Positions 1 to 4,786 of a stretch of 6,363 nucleotides of DNA are shown here, piece by piece. The DNA is from Ekhidna sp. (lineage in GTDB: Bacteria > Bacteroidota > Bacteroidia > Cytophagales > Cyclobacteriaceae): positions 1 to 6,363 of the forward strand of contig JAPPDO010000206.1 of NCBI GenBank assembly GCA_028821635.1, written 5' to 3'. A program made the translations under genes and the position numbers. The notes beneath the pieces were generated by a model, which was not told the DNA's origin, ran no database searches, and saw nothing but the letters and a program-made list of their open reading frames with translations. Numbering within the stretch: position 1 is the stretch's first letter; every line of letters starts with the position of its first letter.

Positions 1-411
1 AAGATAATGTGGCTTGGCATATTTGAGGACAAACTCGTGGGATTGGAGAAAGGGACACCTGCACAAATTCTGGAACACATCTTAAAGAAGAAGTGGACAC
101 TTCAAAAAGAAGATAAGGATATGATTGTAATGTGGCACAAGTTCAATTTTCTTGACAGCGGCAAGCCAAGGCAGATTGAGTCCAGCATGGTTGCATTAGG
201 CGATGATCACCTGAACACGGCGATGTCAAAGACGGTGGGGCTGCCGCTTGCAATCGCAACGAAGTTGATGCTTCAGAATAAAATTCAATTAAAGGGGGTT
301 CATATTCCCATCAAAAAAGAGATATACGACCCTGTATTGAAGGAGTTAGCAAGACTGGGATTTGATTTTAATGAATGTGAAACCGACCTTACTGAATCAC
401 ATGAGCCTTAA
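1..411 (+). CDS. Saccharopine dehydrogenase family protein, C-terminal part (5' truncated by window)
   Basis: This is the C-terminal third of a saccharopine dehydrogenase-type enzyme, which interconverts saccharopine and amino-acid/semialdehyde products using a nicotinamide cofactor in lysine metabolism. The frame is open from base 1 (Lys-Ile precede the first visible Met at 7), so the true start and the Rossmann N-terminus lie outside the window. About 136 residues are visible. Family-typical stretches are GTPAQILEHIL, then KDMIVMWHKF, then AMSKTVGLPLAIATKL and GVHIPIKKEIYDPVLKEL. The last two are the most recognisable part of the family's C-terminal domain. The gene ends at a TAA and its last 23 bases overlap the end of a convergent minus-strand gene, so there is no room for a separate terminator. 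Family assignment is firm. Whether the cell uses it for lysine breakdown or synthesis cannot be told from this piece. Confidence 0.9.
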   Translation, partial: KIMWLGIFEDKLVGLEKGTPAQILEHILKKKWTLQKEDKDMIVMWHKFNFLDSGKPRQIESSMVALGDDHLNTAMSKTVGLPLAIATKLMLQNKIQLKGVHIPIKKEIYDPVLKELARLGFDFNECETDLTESHEP

Positions 412-1012
412 CCACTGAGTCAATTTCGACCATTACTACGTCAATTTGGGAGATGTCATTTTCCCAGTGATTTTCAATAATTCGCTGAAGATGTCCTGCA
501 ATTCTAATTTCATCTTCTTTTTGCTCACCCCGTGCAAATCGGATGGAGTTCTGGAGGTGATCCATTGCATGATCAATCGTTACTTTTGCTTCTTCATTTT
601 TGCCTTCTTTAATGAATTTTTCTGAAAACCTTAGCGAGGCATAGGCCATGGAGTTCATGGCATCAGCAAAAGCCTCGTACATGAAATCGTCATTAATGTC
701 TTCTGATTTGATATGTTCTTCAACGACCTTTAAATCATGGATAGCAATTTCAATAGCTTCTATACTTACGCTGTCACCATCTTTCTCAAGAATCTTCATG
801 GTCGTTATTGCGTCCTCCAGAAATTTAATTGCAGTCAAGTCTTTATAATCATGAAAATTCCGGTCTGCCGTGCTCATTAACAAATCCGGCTCTACGGCTA
901 AATCCGTAAGGTTTGGATTCTTCATCTTTTCATCTCGCTCGATTTTGTAGTAAAGAACCAACCCTCCTGAAACAACCATCACAAACAGAAAATAATAAAA
1001 TCCTTTTTTCAT
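389..1012 (-). CDS. Membrane-anchored helical protein of unknown function
   Basis: I do not recognise a family for this 207-residue protein. Residues 2-3 are Lys, followed by a hydrophobic segment at about 5-22 (FYYFLFVMVVSGGLVLYY), then KIERDEK. This looks like a single N-terminal membrane anchor or uncleaved signal, with the rest facing the periplasm. There is no lipoprotein Cys. The remainder (about 45-207) is acidic and predicted to be almost all helical, with amphipathic stretches such as AITTMKILEK, EAIEIAIHDLKVVEEHIK, YEAFADAMNSMAYASLRFSE and AKVTIDHAMDHLQNSIRFAR. That pattern suggests a helical-bundle or TPR-like fold, but no repeat consensus is clear. It lies 40 bp downstream of rnhA on the same strand, probably as the last gene of the marC-rnhA unit, and its 3' end overlaps the convergent dehydrogenase gene. 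The reading frame is solid; the function is unknown. Confidence 0.8.
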   Translation of the reverse strand: MKKGFYYFLFVMVVSGGLVLYYKIERDEKMKNPNLTDLAVEPDLLMSTADRNFHDYKDLTAIKFLEDAITTMKILEKDGDSVSIEAIEIAIHDLKVVEEHIKSEDINDDFMYEAFADAMNSMAYASLRFSEKFIKEGKNEEAKVTIDHAMDHLQNSIRFARGEQKEDEIRIAGHLQRIIENHWENDISQIDVVMVEIDSVVKAHVIQ

Positions 1013-1052
1013 GTCCTAATCAAATTAAATCGTCTCTAAAATTAAATAATTT

Positions 1053-1505
1053 TTACCTTCCCTGCTCAAAACTGCTGTCAATGTTTAGTTTAGAGGACAC
1101 CGCAGCTCTAACTGCTAACCGATCACATCGCTCATTCTCAGGGCATCCGGCGTGGCCTTTCACCCACTGAAAAGTGACATCATGCGCCTTAGCGGCTTTA
1201 AGGTACCTTTCCCACAAATCCCTATTTTTCTTGCCTTTAAAATCTTTTTTTACCCAGCCATCCAGCCACTTCTTCGCCACTGCATCCACTACATACTTGC
1301 TGTCAGATACTACTTTCACTTGCCATCCCGGTTTTTTAATAGCTTCCAAGCCTGCTATCACAGCTAAAAGTTCCATACGATTATTGGTGGTCATCCGAAA
1401 GCCCTCTGATAATTCTTTTTCTTTGCCTTTATACTTTAAGATGACACCATATCCTCCGGGGCCGGGATTTCCTTTTGCAGCACCATCCGTAAAAAGCGTT
1501 ATCAT
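1053..1505 (-). CDS. rnhA: Ribonuclease HI
   Basis: This is ribonuclease HI, a cytoplasmic metal-dependent endonuclease that cuts the RNA strand of RNA-DNA hybrids during replication and R-loop removal. At 150 residues it has the normal bacterial length. The catalytic set is complete: Asp7 in LFTDGAAKGNPGPGG, Glu45 in NNRMELLAV, Asp68 in VVSDSKYVVDAV, His118 in WVKGHAGCPENERCD and Asp128 in the same segment. These correspond to Asp10, Glu48, Asp70, His124 and Asp134 of the E. coli enzyme. The basic, Trp-rich helix of the substrate-binding handle is present at about 78-97 (KKWLDGWVKKDFKGKKNRDLW). The ATG overlaps the stop of the upstream MarC gene by four bases (ATGA), which fixes the start and points to translational coupling. 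The C-terminal tail after Asp128 is short and ordinary. Confidence 0.97.
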   Translation of the reverse strand: MITLFTDGAAKGNPGPGGYGVILKYKGKEKELSEGFRMTTNNRMELLAVIAGLEAIKKPGWQVKVVSDSKYVVDAVAKKWLDGWVKKDFKGKKNRDLWERYLKAAKAHDVTFQWVKGHAGCPENERCDRLAVRAAVSSKLNIDSSFEQGR

Positions 1506-2077
1506 ATCAATAGATGATTTTTGAAAATCTTAATCGAAATGGCGAGGAGTATGATTCCAAACACCTTCCTCAAGGTATTAAAGCCTGCTTTTCCGACCTT
1601 TTGTTCAAGCCATCCGCATGTTTTGAGGACTAAATAAACAAAAAGCAGGTTTACCCCCATCCCGACGAGGATATTCGGGTTAGCATATTCTGCTTTTAAA
1701 GAAATTAATGTGGTCATTGTCCCTGCCCCTGCTATCAGCGGGAAGGCAAGGGGCACAATTGAAGCACTCTTCGACTCCTCCGGATCGGCTTTAAAAAACT
1801 GAAGACCAAGAATCATTTCCATCCCCAGCAAAAACATTACAACAGCTCCTGCTACGGCAAAGGAACTTATGTCAATCCCGAAAAGGTTCAGGATTTGCTC
1901 TCCCAAAAACAAGAAAACGACCATAATAACACCTGAAACGACCGTTGCCTTTTCAGACTGAACATGTCCAAACTTTCTCCTCAAATTGATGATGATAGGA
2001 ATGCTACCCAGAATATCTATCACCGAAAAGAGGATAAGCGAAACGCTGATTATTTCCTTGAAGTTGAGCAGAGACAT
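1502..2077 (-). CDS. MarC family integral membrane protein (UPF0056)
   Basis: This is a MarC/UPF0056 family inner-membrane protein of 191 residues, close to the family's usual length. About six hydrophobic segments are visible at roughly 8-30, 45-67, 71-92, 108-127, 136-155 and 169-186. Family signatures are FSVIDILGSIPI near the N-terminus (Asp21, Pro27), VPLAFPLIAGAGTMTT at 108-122 (the family's proline and glycine-rich re-entrant-like stretch) and LRKVFGIILLAISIKI near the C-terminus. Despite the name, the family's link to multiple antibiotic resistance is not supported by later work, and its substrate is unknown. It is the first gene of a minus-strand unit with rnhA, whose ATG overlaps this stop codon. 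A TAnnTTTG-type element lies about 24 bp upstream of the start. Confidence 0.93.
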   Translation of the reverse strand: MSLLNFKEIISVSLILFSVIDILGSIPIIINLRRKFGHVQSEKATVVSGVIMVVFLFLGEQILNLFGIDISSFAVAGAVVMFLLGMEMILGLQFFKADPEESKSASIVPLAFPLIAGAGTMTTLISLKAEYANPNILVGMGVNLLFVYLVLKTCGWLEQKVGKAGFNTLRKVFGIILLAISIKIFKNHLLI

Positions 2078-2100
2078 ACGCTTAAATGCAAATATTTATA

Positions 2101-2108
2101 CAAAACTA
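2101..2108 (-). promoter_or_regulatory. Possible Bacteroidota-type -7 element upstream of the MarC gene
   Basis: Read on the minus strand this is TAGTTTTG, an exact match to the TAnnTTTG -7 element used by the primary sigma factor of Bacteroidota. It ends 23 bp before the marC ATG. About 18 bases further upstream is CTTTTACG, which is only a partial match to the usual TTTG-type -33 element. Position and match suggest a promoter for the marC-rnhA unit. An 8-bp degenerate motif can occur by chance in AT-rich DNA, so the call is modest. Confidence 0.4.
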
Positions 2109-2143
2109 ATGTGAGACTAGTGCGTAAAAGCATAAATCTTTGA

Positions 2144-2193
2144 TTCATCTTTTCCAGTAATCTTTATAGTCAGTAAATTACTGAAAAGATGGA
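2144..2193. repeat. Long bulged inverted repeat (hairpin) in the divergent intergenic region
   Basis: The left arm at 2147-2161 is ATCTTTTCCAGTAAT and the right arm at 2177-2190 is ATTACTGAAAAGAT. They are perfectly complementary over 14 bp apart from one extra C in the left arm. The stem can extend outward by a C-G pair, a T-G wobble and a T-A pair (2144-2146 with 2191-2193). The loop is 15 bases. CAGTAA occurs in the left arm and again at 2171-2176, where it pairs with the adjacent TTACTG, so an alternative shorter hairpin (CAGTAA-A-TTACTG, 2171-2183) is possible. It sits between two divergent genes, so it is not a terminator of either. A leader structure, an operator or a small-element remnant are all possible. 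Confidence 0.6.
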
Positions 2194-2292
2194 GATTGCA
2201 GGAAGTGGCACCAAAGGAGATTTGTTGCATTTTACAGGAAAATTTTCTTATTTTAAATCTCTCGGGACCATGACTTCAAACTGTATTAACTC

Positions 2293-3486
2293 ATGAAAAT
2301 ATATCTTTTCACATTTAGTTATCCTTTTGGCGATAGTGAACTTTTTGTACATAATGAGGTCAACTTTCTCGTATCTCAAGGAGTCCATCTGACCATTATT
2401 CCATTTAAAACTGAATCAAAAAAACGGAAGTTACCTAACCAGGTTCACTTGGATTTGAGCATGTCTCAGGCACTACTGGTAAGTTCAGAATCCAAAGGAT
2501 ACCCACTCTTGTTTAGTTTAAAATCAATTATAAAATCATTAGTTCAAAATCCATTAAGTGGCATTTCAGGTATTAGAAATAATATCGGATTTGCTCATCA
2601 TGGACGTATTATAAAAAACTGGGCAAAACGTAATCTTAAAGGAGACGAGGTACTTTATACCTATTGGTTTGACAGAATAACCTTTGGATTAGCAACTTAC
2701 TTGGAATCTTGTAACGCGCAGGTTATAATTACTCGAGCGCATCGTTATGACATTTATGAAGATCGAAGGAAACATTCTTACATACCATTCAGAGCTTTTA
2801 CATTAAAAAAATTGAGTGCCGTTTTTTGTGTCTCCAGCCATGGTCAAAGATATATTGTAGAAAAATATGGGTTTGAAGAGAAAGTGTTCAAGTCTTTTCT
2901 TGGAACAACTGATCGTGGGGTATCTAAAGGCGTAAAGGATGGAATTTTACGCATCGTCTCATGTTCTAGGATCATCCCCTTAAAGAGAGTATGTTTAATC
3001 GCCGAATCCATCAAACAGTTTAGTCAGGACTACCCTAACCTTACCTTGGAGTGGCATCACTTTGGCGATGGTAAACTAAAGAAAAGTATTAAGTCAATAA
3101 TAGACCGTGTTCCCAAAAACTTAAAAGTGTATTTGAACGGGATGGTCTCTAATGACCAGTTATTAAATTTTTATCGTAATCACTACATATCACTATTTGT
3201 AAATTTAAGCTCATCAGAAGGGCTTCCGGTTAGTATTATGGAGTCCATGTCTTTCGGTATTCCAGTCGTTGCAACAGATGTTGGTGGAGTTGCTGAGATT
3301 GTTGATGCTGAAAGTGGAGTTTTGCTATCGGCTAATCCTACCATTGAAGAAGTTAAACGAGGCTTTACTTTTATTTTAGCAAATGAGAAATTGAGAGGCA
3401 GCGCACGTTCAAAGTGGAGCAAGAAATTTCTGGACATTCATAATTATGCTTCATTCTATCAAAAAATTAAAGAGATAAGCAGATGA
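2293..3486 (+). CDS. GT4-like glycosyltransferase (GT-B fold)
   Basis: This is a 397-residue retaining-type GT-B glycosyltransferase of the GT4-like group, which transfers a sugar from a nucleotide-sugar donor to a growing surface polysaccharide at the cytoplasmic face of the membrane. The N-terminal Rossmann domain opens with KIYLFTFSYPFGDSELFVHNE, a start typical of polysaccharide-locus members. The C-terminal donor domain shows VSCSRIIPLKR (about 222-232, with Arg226 and Lys231 placed to bind phosphates), WHHFGDG (254-260), YLNGMVSNDQLLNFY (280-294) and the E-x7-E motif at Glu309 and Glu317 in SSSEGLPVSIMESMSFGIPV, followed by ATDVGGVAEIV. No membrane span is evident. Length and all core motifs are intact, so it should be active; donor and acceptor cannot be predicted. 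Its TGA overlaps an ATG at 3483 (ATGA), the junction expected for a coupled downstream gene, but that gene is now wrecked. Confidence 0.92.
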   Translation: MKIYLFTFSYPFGDSELFVHNEVNFLVSQGVHLTIIPFKTESKKRKLPNQVHLDLSMSQALLVSSESKGYPLLFSLKSIIKSLVQNPLSGISGIRNNIGFAHHGRIIKNWAKRNLKGDEVLYTYWFDRITFGLATYLESCNAQVIITRAHRYDIYEDRRKHSYIPFRAFTLKKLSAVFCVSSHGQRYIVEKYGFEEKVFKSFLGTTDRGVSKGVKDGILRIVSCSRIIPLKRVCLIAESIKQFSQDYPNLTLEWHHFGDGKLKKSIKSIIDRVPKNLKVYLNGMVSNDQLLNFYRNHYISLFVNLSSSEGLPVSIMESMSFGIPVVATDVGGVAEIVDAESGVLLSANPTIEEVKRGFTFILANEKLRGSARSKWSKKFLDIHNYASFYQKIKEISR

Positions 3487-3501
3487 CAGCTAATTATTTG
3501 A

Positions 3502-3864
3502 TTTTTGGGCAACGATAAAAGTATTGTCTACCCGGATAGAGAGGACTTAGATAATTCAACTATTCAAGAAAAGGTCAAACTCCTTTGTAATGGGTGGTTT
3601 ATGCACAATGCTGACCATTGGCCTCCAAGTAAAAAAATAGCTCCCTATTTTATTTCATTCCATATAGCTAAATATCCCTCCGTGAGGAGGAAGATGTTAG
3701 ATGATAAATTGGTCTCATATTATAACAAGTTTGCACCTATAGGACATCGTGACTATTAAACGAAAGAGTTATTTGAAAGTATTGGCGTTGCAACATATTA
3801 TTCAGGATCTGTTACTTTGACACTATCAAGAAGCAATAGGGAGAGGAGTGATAAAATAATTATC
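3502..3864 (+). pseudogene. Polysaccharide pyruvyl transferase family remnant (5' truncated, internal stop, 3' lost)
   Basis: The frame reads FLGNDKSIVYPDREDL, then LLCNGWFMHNADHWPPS, YFISFHIAKYPS and APIGHRDY up to a TAA at 3757-3759. It continues in the same frame with TKELFESIGVATYYSGSV, TLTL and RSDKIII. NGWFMHN-WPPS, the FISFHI strand, PIG-RDY and Y-SG-LTLTL are, from memory, landmarks of one branch of the polysaccharide pyruvyl transferase family (PF04230), which caps surface glycans with pyruvyl ketals or acts as a related transferase. In relatives RDY is followed by another aromatic residue and then T-ELL, so the TAA probably replaces a Tyr or similar codon. The N-terminal 30 or so residues, including the usual glycine-rich start, are missing: only 15 bases separate the preceding gene's stop from the remnant, and they contain a stop in this frame. 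The C-terminal half, where the family has its conserved Arg-His motif, is absent. Translation from TTG 3505 would give only 84 residues, which I judge non-functional. Confidence 0.72.
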
Positions 3865-3949
3865 ACCTATATCTTCATCAACAATATCTTGAAAGTAAAG
3901 TATTCCAGAAAAGTGACCTTTTCCTTGATTTCCATGAACTTGTTGGACT
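3865..3949. other. Unassigned scar between two broken glycan genes
   Basis: This stretch lies between the last recognisable pyruvyl-transferase codons (+) and the last recognisable codons of a second glycosyltransferase fragment (-). No intact gene covers it. A minus-strand frame from 3954 down to a TGA at 3826-3828 gives 42 residues with a protein-like core (VHGNQGKGHFSGILYF). A plus-strand frame also stays open from 3855 to a TGA at 3988-3990. I cannot show which, if either, was ever coding. I see no terminator-like hairpin although transcription converges here. Confidence 0.5.
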
Positions 3950-4039
3950 TTTGACTATGAAGTATTTACTAAGAAAGGATAAATCTTTTTGAATAAAAGT
4001 AGTGAGAAAGGGATAGACATAAAGAATCGTAGGCTTCAA
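3950..4039 (-). pseudogene. N-terminal fragment of a second glycosyltransferase (3' lost)
   Basis: On the minus strand, a frame beginning at TTG 4037-4039 reads KPTILYVYPFLTTFIQ, then KDLSFLSKYFIVK. This is the opening beta-strand, loop and first helix of GT-B glycosyltransferases of the GT4-like group (hydrophobic strand, YPF, a TF--KD- turn, then L-LSK-F-VK). After about 30 codons the similarity stops. The frame runs on through low-quality sequence to a TGA at 3878-3880, far short of the roughly 370 residues expected. It starts three bases after the methyltransferase stop, as the next gene of the same operon would. The first codon is TTG, either a true alternative start or a mutated ATG. 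I infer a gene truncated by the same event that destroyed the pyruvyl transferase gene opposite. The match is by pattern over a short stretch, so it is probable, not certain. Confidence 0.6.
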
Positions 4040-4042
4040 AAT

Positions 4043-4786
4043 TTAGTACTTAAATCTGAGCTTGAGTTTAGAGAAAACTATTTCGAGTTTTGATTTATTA
4101 GAGTAGTCCTTCAAATTGTTCTTTTCGAATAGAATAGATACGTAATCATGAGCTTTATGAAATATTGAGTAAGAAGTATAATGAACCAGTGTAAGTCCTG
4201 CCAGATATGCATTGGACAGTAGAAAATCGGCAGGTAAGGCTTGATCGATTATCTGAAGTTTAGCTGGATAATTTTTACGATAGTAATGAATACTTTTCGG
4301 ATGAGGAGTGTTGATCAGCATTTTCCCTCCACTTTTTAATGACTTTGAAAGATTCTGAAATAAAACTTTATGTTCATTCATTGGAATATGCTCAAGCACA
4401 TCGGGAAGGATAATAAAGTCAAATACTTCTTCTTGATTAAAATCTTGCATATCCGTCACTAAAAAACTAATGTTTCTATGTCTTAAAAGTCTCTTTTTTG
4501 CAATTTCAATAGATTTATCGCTGATATCAGTCGCAACCAGTTTTCCCGTTTTTAAATATTTCGCAAGCAGACCTGTTAGGGTACCAATTCCACAGCCTAC
4601 CTCCAGGACATAGTGATTTCTTTGCAGCCCTGCCTTTACACCGTTATTCATAACTGTAAAATGCCTCAGATTAACACCAATTTTCTTCTGCCTCCCAGTG
4701 TATTTATTGTACCAATTTTTGATTTCATTCTTTGATTTCACTTCACTAGATTTTTGGTACTGAAAGTCAATAGTTGCGAACATCAT
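4043..4786 (-). CDS. Class I SAM-dependent methyltransferase
   Basis: This 247-residue class I (Rossmann-fold) S-adenosylmethionine methyltransferase has motif I as VLEVGCGIGTL (60-70, Glu62 and the glycine loop), the acidic ribose-binding residue as Asp87 in VATDIS, Asp112 in VTDMQDF, which probably contacts the adenine, the DVLEHIP segment at 129-135 and the post-core SLKSGGKMLINTPHP at 149-163. This arrangement is that of the UbiG/Methyltransf_11 type. The 55-residue N-terminal extension (NWYNKYTGRQKKIGVNLRHF) and the C-terminal region after about 165 are less conserved and probably define the acceptor. The start is the first of two adjacent ATGs and overlaps the stop of the asparagine-synthase-like gene (ATGA). 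Coupling to that gene and the glycan context suggest methylation of a sugar or of an amidated sugar acid, but the substrate is inference. It is soluble, with no membrane segment. Confidence 0.9.
   Translation of the reverse strand: MMFATIDFQYQKSSEVKSKNEIKNWYNKYTGRQKKIGVNLRHFTVMNNGVKAGLQRNHYVLEVGCGIGTLTGLLAKYLKTGKLVATDISDKSIEIAKKRLLRHRNISFLVTDMQDFNQEEVFDFIILPDVLEHIPMNEHKVLFQNLSKSLKSGGKMLINTPHPKSIHYYRKNYPAKLQIIDQALPADFLLSNAYLAGLTLVHYTSYSIFHKAHDYVSILFEKNNLKDYSNKSKLEIVFSKLKLRFKY

Larger units (their letters stand above)
2078..2292. other. Divergent intergenic region between core genes and glycan block
   Basis: These 215 bases separate the minus-strand marC unit from the plus-strand glycosyltransferase. 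They contain the candidate marC -7 element and the bulged inverted repeat. A 35-codon open frame starts at ATG 2189, inside the repeat's right arm, and ends at a TGA overlapping the glycosyltransferase ATG by four bases (2189-2296). I found no clear TAnnTTTG element or ribosome binding site directing the glycosyltransferase. The closest plus-strand match is AATCTTTG at 2135-2142, which lacks the leading T of the consensus. Confidence 0.5.

Noticed and set aside
1038..1053. Inverted repeat AAAATTA-AA-TAATTTT after rnhA as a terminator
   Set aside because: The stem is purely A-T with only seven pairs and no following T run on the transcribed strand; such palindromes are expected in AT-rich gaps.
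648..1524. Several plus-strand open frames of 66-116 codons opposite rnhA and the membrane protein
   Set aside because: They lie antisense to well-supported genes and their translations show no domain-like pattern; they are shadows.
3183..3437. Minus-strand open frame of 84 codons inside the glycosyltransferase
   Set aside because: It is antisense to the conserved donor-binding domain of an intact glycosyltransferase and its translation has no recognisable feature.
3505..3759. An intact 84-residue gene starting at TTG 3505
   Set aside because: Family-like homology continues in the same frame past the TAA at 3757 and the N-terminus of the family is missing, so this is a piece of a broken gene, not a small protein.
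3487..4042. Insertion sequence or transposon as cause of the scar
   Set aside because: No transposase fragment, terminal inverted repeat or flanking direct repeat could be found by eye in this stretch.
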